Shown: positions 1-6,138, numbered from the stretch's first letter. The stretch is 6,719 nucleotides of DNA from Dehalococcoidia bacterium (GCA_030690705.1 JAUYGE010000067.1:1-6719), one strand, 5' to 3'. The notes: generated by a model from the sequence alone, not told the origin. A program made the numbers and translations.

Positions 1-3
1 TTG

Positions 4-90
4 TGTCATTGCGAGCGAAGCGAAGCAATCCGTCCCACTCCATCTTCGGGGATTACGGATTGCTTCGGCACTGCGCGCCTCGCAATGACA
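4..90. repeat. REP/MITE-like palindromic repeat
   Basis: The element is bounded by a perfect 12-base inverted repeat, TGTCATTGCGAG (4-15) and CTCGCAATGACA (79-90). Inside it is a second perfect 13-base inverted pair, CGAAGCAATCCGT (21-33) and ACGGATTGCTTCG (55-67), so the whole 87 bases can fold into a long interrupted hairpin. It encodes no transposase. The terminal motif resembles a dispersed non-coding repeat I recall from many uncultured anaerobe genomes. It directly abuts the next repeat and lies just upstream of the flavoprotein gene, so any promoter for that gene is inside it or outside the window. Confidence 0.85.
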
Positions 91-94
91 GTTG

Positions 95-131
95 CTCTCT
101 CCTTGGAAAGAAGAGGGGCAGGGGTGAGAGG
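95..131 (+). repeat. Dispersed hairpin repeat supplying an RBS, copy 1
   Basis: Bases 95-104 pair with 108-117 (one mismatch at 101/111, one G-T pair), and the hairpin is followed by GGGGCAGGGGTGAGAGG (115-131). The same unit recurs at 4126-4164 with three substitutions and one 2-base insertion, and its last 17 bases recur at 1867-1883. The unit ends exactly at the TTG start at 132. AGGGG (120-124) lies 7 bases before that codon, so the repeat appears to provide the ribosome binding site. Confidence 0.75.
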
Positions 132-1151
132 TTGAACACAGTTATCATTGGCAACGGCATCGCCGGCAACAGCGCCGCCTGGGCGATAGCCGACGCCAGC
201 CCCGACCATAAGGTCACCCTCCTGTCGCAGGAGCCGCACGCCTTCTACTCCCCCTGCGTGCTGGCGAGATACCTGTCCGGCGACATACCGCGGTCCAAGA
301 TTTTCCCGCGTGTTCCTGCTTCACCGACGAAAGACAACCTGGTAGTGAAGCTCGGACAGAAGGTTACCGCCATAGACGCCGCCCGGAAGGCGGTGGTACT
401 GCCCGAAGGCAACCTCTCCTACGATAAGCTCATCCTGGCCACCGGCGCCGTTTCCACCGTGCCCGATGTCAAAGGAGTGAACAAGTCCAGGGTCTTCCGC
501 TTCAAGACCCTGGACGATTTCGAGGCCATAAAGCAGCACAAAGCGACCAAGGCGGTCGTCATCGGCACCGGGCCCATGGGCGTCGAGGCGGCCACCGCCT
601 TGAGAAAGAGGGGGATCGAGGTAGCCCTGGTCGGCAGGCGCACCCGCATCATGCCCCGGCTCTTCGATGACAAACCCGCTGCCCTGCTGGCGGCAGCGAT
701 GGTGAGCCACGGGGTGCAGATGGTCACCGGCGAGAGCTTCCGTGAAATCCTCGGGAACGGCCAGGCGGAGGCGGTGCTCACCGACAAGCGCCGGATAGAG
801 TGCGACATGGTGGTCCTCTGCGTCGGCGTCAACCCGCTGGTAGGGGTAGCACGGCAGGCGGGAGTCCAGATGGGGACCACCGGCGGCATCAAGGCGGACC
901 ACCACATGAGGACCAGCGTCGAGGGCATCTACGCCTGCGGCGACTGCGCGGAGACGACCGACCTGATAGACGGCCAGCCCACTTTGAGCCTGAACTGGAC
1001 GGCTGCGCGCCGGCAGGGGGCCATCGCCGGCTACAACTCGGCCGGCCTGCTCCGGACCTATCCCGGCTCCCTGAGCATGAGGAGCATCGTTGTCTTCGAC
1101 CTGTTTGCCTTCGCCATCGGGCTCGGCGCGGACAGGTTGTGCGGCAGGTAA
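132..1151 (+). CDS. FAD/NAD(P)-dependent oxidoreductase, ended early by TAA
   Basis: This is a pyridine nucleotide-disulfide reductase-type flavoprotein (Pyr_redox_2 family), related to coenzyme A-disulfide reductase, NADH oxidase and the N-terminal part of NirB. The TTG start at 132 is chosen because the protein then begins MNTVIIGNGIAGNSAA with the FAD-binding GxGxxG at residues 7-12, while everything upstream is repeat. The NAD(P)-binding GTGPMG is at 145-150 and the second FAD motif GIYACGDC at 265-272. Cys42 in YSPC sits where CoA-disulfide reductase and NADH oxidase carry their redox cysteine. The frame ends after 339 residues at TAA 1149-1151, but the same frame continues with family-like sequence to 1385, so about 77 C-terminal residues are cut off. 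It is the first gene of a molybdopterin enzyme cluster and probably exchanges electrons with NAD(P)H. The family is clear. Partner and substrate are inferred. Confidence 0.85.
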   Translation: MNTVIIGNGIAGNSAAWAIADASPDHKVTLLSQEPHAFYSPCVLARYLSGDIPRSKIFPRVPASPTKDNLVVKLGQKVTAIDAARKAVVLPEGNLSYDKLILATGAVSTVPDVKGVNKSRVFRFKTLDDFEAIKQHKATKAVVIGTGPMGVEAATALRKRGIEVALVGRRTRIMPRLFDDKPAALLAAAMVSHGVQMVTGESFREILGNGQAEAVLTDKRRIECDMVVLCVGVNPLVGVARQAGVQMGTTGGIKADHHMRTSVEGIYACGDCAETTDLIDGQPTLSLNWTAARRQGAIAGYNSAGLLRTYPGSLSMRSIVVFDLFAFAIGLGADRLCGR

Positions 1152-1385
1152 TTCGAAGTCATTGAAAGGGAGTGCGGCCCCAACTATTACCGCCTGCTCC
1201 TGGCCGGCGGCGTCATGGTGGGCGCTCAAGCGGTGGGCGAGGACCAGGGCATCGGCATGCTCTACGGCTTCCTGACCCGCAGGGACAATCTGGAGGAGAT
1301 GAAGGAGCTGTGGACGAAGAAAGAGCTTCTGGGCCTGAATCCCTGGTGGTGCAAGGCCGAAGAGTGTATGGGAGTGCGCCCATGA
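1152..1385 (+). pseudogene. C-terminal remainder of the flavoprotein, same frame after the stop
   Basis: The 77 codons after TAA 1149-1151 stay in the frame of the upstream flavoprotein and read FEVIERECGPNYYRLLLAGG and onward. This matches my expectation for the dimerisation/C-terminal domain of this reductase family, where a strand of the form 'YEVIERE...YRKLVL' follows the 'GLP/GLG' segment. The frame closes at TGA 1383-1385, overlapping the ATG of the MoaD-like gene, which is normal translational-coupling geometry for an intact gene. With one sense codon in place of the TAA, the full protein would be 417 residues, a usual length for the family. No convincing start codon or RBS precedes this piece, so separate translation is unlikely. 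It may be a nonsense mutation, a read error, or readthrough. Confidence 0.8.
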
Positions 1386-1666
1386 TAAGAGTCAATGTTG
1401 AGGTCTACGGCTACATCGCCGACATCGACGGCTCAAAGAAGGTGACCGTCGAGCCGAAGGAGCCCACCGTCCGCGGCCTCCTGGAGGAAATGGAACGGAC
1501 CTGGAGCCGCGGGTTCATGGAGCATGTCTGGGACAAGGACCACGAGCTGACCCAGTATATTGTTGTTTATGTCAACAGCGCCCCGGTCTTCCACCTTCAG
1601 GGGCTGGACACCCCACTGGCAGACGGCGACAAGGTCCTCTTCATGCAGCCTATTGAGGGTGGATAA
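1382..1666 (+). CDS. MoaD/ThiS-like ubiquitin-fold sulfur-carrier protein
   Basis: A 94-residue protein ending in Ile-Glu-Gly-Gly, the C-terminal Gly-Gly tail that is adenylated and thiocarboxylated in MoaD, ThiS and related beta-grasp carriers. The segment VRGLLEEM (about 29-36) and the late DTPLADGDKVLFMQPIEGG (76-94) fit the MoaD pattern of a helix followed by 'L.DGDEV.. .PPVAGG'. The ATG at 1382 is chosen over the longer open frame because GGGAG (1370-1374) lies 7 bases upstream, the ATG overlaps the previous stop as ATGA, and the preceding codons look like an out-of-frame copy of the flavoprotein. MoaD is the small subunit of molybdopterin synthase. A copy inside a Mo/W-enzyme cluster suggests a dedicated role in maturing that enzyme's pterin. 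No MoaE partner is visible here. A thiamine or other sulfur-transfer role cannot be excluded. Confidence 0.85.
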   Translation: MIRVNVEVYGYIADIDGSKKVTVEPKEPTVRGLLEEMERTWSRGFMEHVWDKDHELTQYIVVYVNSAPVFHLQGLDTPLADGDKVLFMQPIEGG

Positions 1667-1727
1667 GCAATCCCGTCTGCGCCTTCTGCCCCGAAGAGGG
1701 AGGAATGGAGGAGTTCGCCTCTCTTCT

Positions 1728-1756
1728 GTGAATTGTACGGAAAGACTTGCTATAAT
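1728..1756 (+). promoter_or_regulatory. Extended -10 promoter for the molybdopterin gene
   Basis: TATAAT (1751-1756) matches the housekeeping -10 consensus exactly and is preceded by TG plus one base (1748-1750), the extended -10 signature. At a 17-base spacing the -35 position holds GTGAAT (1728-1733), only 3 of 6 matches to TTGACA. This is tolerable with an extended -10. Transcription would start near 1763, leaving a leader of about 120 bases before the ATG at 1884. It implies that the catalytic and ferredoxin genes can be transcribed without the two upstream genes. Confidence 0.6.
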
Positions 1757-1767
1757 GGCTGATAGTG

Positions 1768-1802
1768 GGGGCGGATTCTTCGTCGCCCCGGCTTGTTGGG
1801 GC
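1768..1802 (+). other. Possible mutually exclusive hairpins in the leader
   Basis: GGGGCG (1768-1773) can pair with CGCCCC (1784-1789) across a 10-base loop, and part of the same strand, GCCCC (1785-1789), can instead pair with GGGGC (1798-1802) across an 8-base loop. Both lie downstream of the predicted transcription start. No U-run follows either, so a transcription attenuator is not shown, and no known riboswitch (including the Moco or tungsten-cofactor element) is recognised. This may simply be G+C-rich sequence. Confidence 0.3.
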
Positions 1803-1866
1803 TCCCTTCGGCAAGCTCAGGGCAGGCTCTCAGAATGACAGCTAGAGATTCTGTCGAAATGAGACA
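1803..1866. repeat. Dispersed palindromic repeat in the leader
   Basis: The first part (1804-1827, CCCTTCGGCAAGCTCAGGGC and onward) resembles a non-coding repeat I know from many bacterial metagenome contigs. The second part is an imperfect palindrome: TCTCA (1828-1832) pairs with TGAGA (1860-1864), and GACAG (1837-1841) pairs with CTGTC (1851-1855), separated by a GAAT/GAAA internal loop. It sits in the untranslated leader of the molybdopterin gene. Confidence 0.6.
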
Positions 1867-1883
1867 AGGGCAGGAGTGAGAGG
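1867..1883 (+). repeat. Dispersed repeat supplying an RBS, copy 2 (short)
   Basis: AGGGCAGGAGTGAGAGG differs from copy 3 (4148-4164) only at its first base. It lacks the hairpin half of the unit. It ends immediately before the ATG at 1884, and AGGAG (1872-1876) is 7 bases from that ATG, an ideal Shine-Dalgarno placement. Confidence 0.7.
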
Positions 1884-3998
1884 ATGAAGATAGTCAAAGG
1901 CAACTGCGGGCTCTGCCAGGGGGGGTGCGGGGTACTGGCCTATATCGAAGATGGCCGGATGGTAAAGGTCGAGGGAGACCCTGATTTTCCCACCAACCAC
2001 GGCATCTTGTGCCCCAAGGGCTTGGCCTCGACGCAACTGGTCTACAGCCCTGACCGTCTGAAGTACCCCTTGAAAAGGCTGGGGGAAAGGGGTGAGGGGA
2101 AGTGGGCCCGCATCACCTGGGACGAGGCCCTCGACACCATCGCCGCGCGGCTCAAGGAGATTCGGGCCAAATACGGGCCTCTCTCCGTGGCCGGCTCCTG
2201 CGGCACCGGCAGACCCCTCATCCACCACGACCGCCGCTTCCTGAACATCCTGGGAACGCCAAACCGGCTCAATTCCAGCCACATCTGCTACATGCCCATG
2301 CTGGGCGCCGGAATAATCACCTTCGGCAGGTTCCCCAGCTCCGACTTCCGGAACACCCGCTGCATCCTCAACTGGGGCTCCAACGTCACCCACACCCGCC
2401 GCATGGGCATGGGGCTCCAGCTCATCGACGCCTGGAAGAGGGGCGCCAAACTGATCACCGTGGACCCTCTGCTCACCCCCCTCGCCTCCAAGTCCGATAT
2501 CTGGCTCCAGCTCCGCCCGGGGACGGACTGCGCCCTGGCGCTGGCCTGGCTCAATGTCATCATCAAGGAGAACCTCTACGACCAGGAGTTCGTCAGCCGG
2601 TGGACGCACGGCTTCGACCGGCTGGCGGCCCACGTCGAGCCCTTCACCCCGGAATGGGCCGAGCCCATCACCTGGGTGCCGGCTGACAAGATAAGGCAGG
2701 CGGCCCGCCTTTACGCCACCACCAGCCCGGCCACCCTTTACCCGGGCGTATCGGTGGAGTTCGGCCCTAACACCACCGGCACCATCAGGGCGCTGCTCTT
2801 CCTCCCGGCCCTCACCGGAAACATCGACGTCCCCGGAGGGAACGTGCTCTGGCAGGACGCCATCCCCATGGGCACCCTCTACAGCATGGAAGAGAAACCC
2901 GCCACCTGGGACAATGCCCTGGGGGACTACCCCCTGCTCAACCGCATGCTGCCCACCGCCGGGCACGCCGGCTGGCGGGCAGTGCTCACCGACCAGCGCT
3001 ACCCGTTGAAGGCGCTGCTCTTCCACGCCAACAACGCCATTGTCGGCCATGAGAACTCGCAGAACTTCGTCTACAAGGCCATCATGAAGCTGGAGTTCCT
3101 CTCCGTCATGGACCTCTTCATGACCCCCACCGCGGAGTTGGCGGACATCGTCCTGCCCGCCTCCACCCCCTACGAGAGGGACAACATCTTCACCCCCAAC
3201 GCCGAGAAGAACTATGTGCCGCCCGCCATCATCGCCGCGCCAAAGGTAGTCGAACCCCTCTGGGAGTCGCGGGACGACGGCGAGGTTTTCATCGATATAC
3301 TCAAACGGCTGGGCCTCGACTACGGAGCGGAAACGGTGAAAGAGAGACTGGACCAGCTCTGCCTCAAGTCGGCCGCCGGAGTGAAGTGGGAGGAGTTCGC
3401 GAAGACAGGCTATGCCTCCTACCCTCAGAGCTTCAGGAAGTACGAGAGCGGCGGGTTGAGGCCCGACGGAAAGCCCGGCTTCAGCACCCCCTCGGGCAAG
3501 GTGGAACTCTACTCCAGCGAGCTGGAGAAGCTGGAGATCGACCCCCTCCCGCTTCATAAGGAGCCCCCGGAGAGCCCGGTGAGCCAGCCCGAGCTGGCTA
3601 AGACCTACCCGCTCGTCCTCACCACCGGTATCCGGAGCCCGGTCTACTACCATACCCAGTACCGGCACATCCCCTGGCTGCGCGAGATCGACCCCGAGCC
3701 CCGCATCAGGATTCATCCCGAGACCGCGGAGAAATATGGCATCAGGGATGGCGACTGGACGTATATCGAGTCGCCGCGCGGCAAGTGCAAACAACGGGCC
3801 ATGGTGACGCTGGGCATCGACCCCCGGGTGGTGATGGCCGATGCGAGCTGGTGGTTGCCGGAGAAAGCGACCCGCGAGGAGAGGGCCTGGGAGGTGAACA
3901 TCAATAACCTCACCGATAGCGAACCTCCCCACGATCCGGGCTTCGGCTCTACCTCGGGGAGAAGCCTGCTCTGCAAGATCTACAAGGCGAAGGAGTAG
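1884..3998 (+). CDS. Cytoplasmic molybdopterin (Mo/W) oxidoreductase, catalytic subunit
   Basis: A 704-residue member of the DMSO reductase superfamily. The N-terminal Fe4S4 domain carries C8-x2-C11-x3-C15 and C43 in ILCPKG, with the electron-relay Lys45. The central molybdopterin domain follows, with WARITWDEALD near 73. Cys135 in SSHICYMP is the likely metal ligand. The C-terminal dinucleotide-binding domain begins near 574 (YPLVLTTGIRSP) and ends with the usual late segment ADASWW. There is no Tat signal: the protein starts at the cluster motif, so it should be cytoplasmic. From memory, the layout and several segments (MTPTAELADIVLP, STPSGKVELYSS, DPLPLHKEP) resemble acetylene hydratase and PsrA/PhsA-like enzymes. 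The acetylene hydratase Asp13 position is Gln12 here, which argues against that reaction. The start is fixed by AGGAG 7 bases upstream. It pairs with the ferredoxin subunit downstream. The substrate is unknown. Confidence 0.93.
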   Translation: MKIVKGNCGLCQGGCGVLAYIEDGRMVKVEGDPDFPTNHGILCPKGLASTQLVYSPDRLKYPLKRLGERGEGKWARITWDEALDTIAARLKEIRAKYGPLSVAGSCGTGRPLIHHDRRFLNILGTPNRLNSSHICYMPMLGAGIITFGRFPSSDFRNTRCILNWGSNVTHTRRMGMGLQLIDAWKRGAKLITVDPLLTPLASKSDIWLQLRPGTDCALALAWLNVIIKENLYDQEFVSRWTHGFDRLAAHVEPFTPEWAEPITWVPADKIRQAARLYATTSPATLYPGVSVEFGPNTTGTIRALLFLPALTGNIDVPGGNVLWQDAIPMGTLYSMEEKPATWDNALGDYPLLNRMLPTAGHAGWRAVLTDQRYPLKALLFHANNAIVGHENSQNFVYKAIMKLEFLSVMDLFMTPTAELADIVLPASTPYERDNIFTPNAEKNYVPPAIIAAPKVVEPLWESRDDGEVFIDILKRLGLDYGAETVKERLDQLCLKSAAGVKWEEFAKTGYASYPQSFRKYESGGLRPDGKPGFSTPSGKVELYSSELEKLEIDPLPLHKEPPESPVSQPELAKTYPLVLTTGIRSPVYYHTQYRHIPWLREIDPEPRIRIHPETAEKYGIRDGDWTYIESPRGKCKQRAMVTLGIDPRVVMADASWWLPEKATREERAWEVNINNLTDSEPPHDPGFGSTSGRSLLCKIYKAKE

Positions 3999-4067
3999 GA
4001 GAGAGCAACCTGGGCTGTCTTTCCGCTAGCAATCGTTCATGCCCCGATGGACGGGAGTGCGGGGAGT

Positions 4068-4114
4068 CCAAAGGGGCAACCCCTCTGGCAGGGGTTTCAG
4101 GGGTGTCCCCCTGA
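4068..4114. repeat. Two tandem GC-rich hairpins between the subunit genes
   Basis: AACCCCT (4078-4084) pairs perfectly with AGGGGTT (4090-4096) around CTGGC, and TCAGGGG (4097-4103) pairs perfectly with CCCCTGA (4108-4114) around TGTC. No T-run follows, so these are not canonical intrinsic terminators. The sequence resembles another dispersed repeat of G+C-rich uncultured anaerobes. Together with the next element it fills most of the gap between the catalytic and ferredoxin genes, where such hairpins could protect or partition the mRNA. Confidence 0.6.
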
Positions 4115-4125
4115 GTACTTTCCCC

Positions 4126-4164
4126 CTCTCTCCTTTGAAAGGAGAAAGGGGCAGGAGTGAGAGG
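4126..4164 (+). repeat. Dispersed hairpin repeat supplying an RBS, copy 3
   Basis: This is the same unit as at 95-131. CTCCTT (4130-4135) pairs with AAGGAG (4139-4144), and with one mismatch the stem extends out to 4123/4151. GGGGCAGGAGTGAGAGG (4148-4164) follows. GAGG (4161-4164) is 7 bases before the ATG at 4172 and serves as the Shine-Dalgarno sequence. Confidence 0.75.
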
Positions 4165-4171
4165 ATAACCA

Positions 4172-4666
4172 ATGACTAAATGGACTATCGCCGCCGACCC
4201 GGAGCTGTGCTTCGACTGCAAGGCCTGCGAGGTGGCCTGCAAGCAGGAGCATAATCTGCCGGTGGGGCCGAGATGGATTCAGGTGGTGACGGTCGGCCCT
4301 CGCATGGTGGGGGGCAAGCTCAAGGTGGACTTCGTCCCCAAGATGTGCGTGCACTGCGCCAACCCTCCCTGCGCCGAGGCCTGTCCGGTGGACGCCATTC
4401 AGCGGCGAGAGGACGGCATCGTCCTGATAGATGAAAAGCTCTGCAACGGGTGCCTGGCCTGCCTGCCGGCCTGCCCCTTCGCCGTGATTTCCTTCGACCC
4501 GGACACCCAGCGCGCCTCCAAGTGCAACCTGTGCGTGGACCGCATCGAGCAGGGACTCCAGCCGGCCTGCGTCAAACACTGCGAGGCGGGGGCCCTCTTC
4601 GCCGGCGATGCCAACACCGTCGCCCAGGAGATGCGGAAAGAGCGGGCGCAGCGAAGCGGCGTTTGA
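4172..4666 (+). CDS. Four-cluster [4Fe-4S] ferredoxin-type electron-transfer subunit
   Basis: A 164-residue protein of the DmsB/PsrB/PhsB/NrfC type, the electron-transfer partner of molybdopterin oxidoreductases. Sixteen cysteines fall in four groups: C13/16/19/23, C59/62/67/71, C91/94/97/101 and C118/121/133/137, enough for four [4Fe-4S] clusters with the family's usual cross-pairing. CxxCxxxxCxxxCP at 59-72 is the typical second motif. There is no signal peptide or membrane helix, so it should stay in the cytoplasm with the catalytic subunit. The ATG start is supported by GAGG 7 bases upstream. It is somewhat short compared with usual members of around 180-230 residues, with few residues after the last cluster motif. 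No NrfD/PsrC/DmsC membrane anchor follows. It likely passes electrons between the catalytic site and the flavoprotein or another soluble carrier. Confidence 0.93.
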   Translation: MTKWTIAADPELCFDCKACEVACKQEHNLPVGPRWIQVVTVGPRMVGGKLKVDFVPKMCVHCANPPCAEACPVDAIQRREDGIVLIDEKLCNGCLACLPACPFAVISFDPDTQRASKCNLCVDRIEQGLQPACVKHCEAGALFAGDANTVAQEMRKERAQRSGV

Positions 4667-4691
4667 AGTTGTTATGAATTTGCTCACATAA

Positions 4692-4703
4692 GACGGCGCC
4701 GTC
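4692..4703. other. Perfect 12-base palindrome in the ferredoxin-MFS gap
   Basis: GACGGCGCCGTC is a perfect 12-base palindrome with no spacer, 26 bases after the ferredoxin stop. It is not followed by T residues and so is not a terminator. It could be an operator half-site pair for the transporter, or chance in G+C-rich DNA. Apart from this I recognise no promoter, RNA gene or protein family in the gap from 4667 to 4817. Confidence 0.3.
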
Positions 4704-4817
4704 CAGCCACAGGCCGCTCTCTTGGGCTATCAGTCGGGGGAAGAAGGTGCGCTTGCTCTGGTGCTCCCAGCGATGTAAGATGAGCGACCAACCCCCGATA
4801 TAGAAGAGCAGCGCACT

Positions 4818-5957
4818 TTGCAACAGCCCCGTCGCCCATCGTTCTCGTCGCTGGCCCTGCGCCTCGCCCTGTTGAGCTTCCTGTTTAACCTTGCCGTGGA
4901 GGTCTCCGGCTTCTTTGTGCCCCTCTACGCCCGGGAACTGGGAGCTTCCAACATGGAGGTCGGCCTCGTCGGCTCTTCATACGGGCTCGCCTACTTTCTG
5001 TCCGCCTATCTGTTCGGCAGACAGTCGGACATGAGGGGAAGGGTGGGCTTCATCCGCCTTGGCTTGGGAGTATCGGCCCTGACCAATCTGCTGCCGATCA
5101 TCACTCAAGACCCATTCACGTTACTGGTTGCCAGGGGCGCTATCGGTTTCGGCTTCGGCATCGCCTCAGCGGCCACCATCACCTACATCTATGAGATGGG
5201 AGGCCGTCTCGGCGTCGTCATCTCCTACGGAGCCCTGGGATGGCTCGCCAGCACCGTGGTGGCGGCGACCCTCGTGGAGTACGAAGCTCTCTTCATCGTC
5301 AGCGCCATCGCCGCCGCCCTTGCTTTCCTGATATCGTTGAGCCTCAAGGAAGAGCGCGGACCGCGCATCCGAACGGCCTTCTTCCCCCTGGCACTAATAC
5401 GCAGCAACCGCAAGCTCTACCTGGGCTTCCTCCTCAGGCAGATGGGGGCCAACGCCATCTGGTCTGTCTTTCCCCTGTTCCTGGCGGGCCTCGGTGCCAG
5501 CAAGCCGTGGATCGCCATCCTCTACGGCATCAACATGGCGGGTCAGTTCATACTTCTGCGCTTTGTGGACAGATTCGACCCGGCGAAGACCTTTATCGCC
5601 GGCATTCTTCTCTCCATCCCGGTGTTCGTCAGCTACGGCCTGGCTCGCAACTACCTGCAGGTGATACCATCGCAGATTCTGCTCGCCGCGGCCTGGTCCT
5701 GCCTGTTCATGGGCGCCCTCAACTATTTTCTGCGGAAGAATGTTGAACGCGGAACGGCGGTGGGGCTGCTCTATTCCACCATCTACCTGTCGGCCGGCCT
5801 CGGGCCGTTCATCGGCGGTGTCATATCACAAGTATGGGGATTCCAGACCCTGATGTACGTCGGCGCCGCCATCGCCTGCACCGGCTGGCTGGCGGCGAGA
5901 GGGCTGAATGACAGTGGTGATAATAGAAAGGGCAAAGGGCCGAGCCCGCATGCGTAA
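4818..5957 (+). CDS. Major facilitator superfamily (MFS) transporter
   Basis: A 379-residue inner-membrane protein with twelve hydrophobic segments, roughly at 12-37, 47-66, 76-96, 101-126, 130-153, 157-175, 199-225, 229-249, 258-276, 283-305, 312-337 and 342-361. The loop between helices 2 and 3 holds GRQSDMRGRVG (67-77), a form of MFS motif A. A charged cytoplasmic loop near 176-198 separates the two six-helix halves. The start is uncertain: TTG 4818 is the first plausible codon after the in-frame stop at 4776-4778 and has only a weak AGAAGAG (4802-4808) upstream. The next in-frame ATG, at 4953, would remove helix 1. The protein is unremarkable in length and ends in a short polar tail. It may move the substrate or product of the neighbouring Mo/W enzyme, or be unrelated. 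The specificity cannot be read from sequence. Confidence 0.9.
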   Translation: MQQPRRPSFSSLALRLALLSFLFNLAVEVSGFFVPLYARELGASNMEVGLVGSSYGLAYFLSAYLFGRQSDMRGRVGFIRLGLGVSALTNLLPIITQDPFTLLVARGAIGFGFGIASAATITYIYEMGGRLGVVISYGALGWLASTVVAATLVEYEALFIVSAIAAALAFLISLSLKEERGPRIRTAFFPLALIRSNRKLYLGFLLRQMGANAIWSVFPLFLAGLGASKPWIAILYGINMAGQFILLRFVDRFDPAKTFIAGILLSIPVFVSYGLARNYLQVIPSQILLAAAWSCLFMGALNYFLRKNVERGTAVGLLYSTIYLSAGLGPFIGGVISQVWGFQTLMYVGAAIACTGWLAARGLNDSGDNRKGKGPSPHA

Positions 5958-6138
5958 TGCCTTATAGAAGATATTCAACAACCTCACCCCCTTTGGTACC
6001 CCCCTCCAGCCACGAACGGACAGCTTTGCGGGGATTCAAACAACCCGCTCAACTTAAAGTGGGGCTGTGCGGAGCGTTATGTACGACACATGCCCGAGGA
6101 TGTCTTTACCTTCTTAGACTTTCGTTTGGCCTTATAAA

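Noticed and set aside
321..1229. Long minus-strand open frame opposite the flavoprotein gene
   Set aside because: It has an antisense-shadow composition and no motif. The plus strand carries unambiguous FAD and NAD motifs.
1172..1381. Upstream extension of the MoaD-like reading frame
   Set aside because: This part is an out-of-frame reading of the flavoprotein C-terminus. The ATG at 1382 has a good Shine-Dalgarno sequence and coupling overlap.
2066..2100. Sequence inside the molybdopterin gene that looks like the hairpin repeat (CCCTTGAAAAGG followed by AAGGGGTGAGGGG)
   Set aside because: It encodes YPLKRLGERGEGKW, a segment I expect in this enzyme family, so protein constraint explains it better than repeat insertion.
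1842..3932. A 696-codon minus-strand open frame opposite the molybdopterin gene
   Set aside because: It mirrors the third-codon G+C bias of the real gene, is rich in Gly, Val, Asp and Arg without any recognisable motif, and the plus-strand protein is a clear family member.
4572..4823. Minus-strand open frame of 83 codons across the ferredoxin end and the ferredoxin-MFS gap
   Set aside because: Its start has no visible ribosome binding site, one third of it is antisense to the ferredoxin gene, and I recognise no family. At most it is a gene remnant.
6035..6080. Possible integron attC site (AACAACCCGCTCAAC followed by GAGCGTTATG)
   Set aside because: The strings look like attC boxes, but the 3' box departs from GTTRRRY, I could not pair the inner L boxes, and the downstream gene points the wrong way for a cassette. 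A covariance-model attC scan would settle it.
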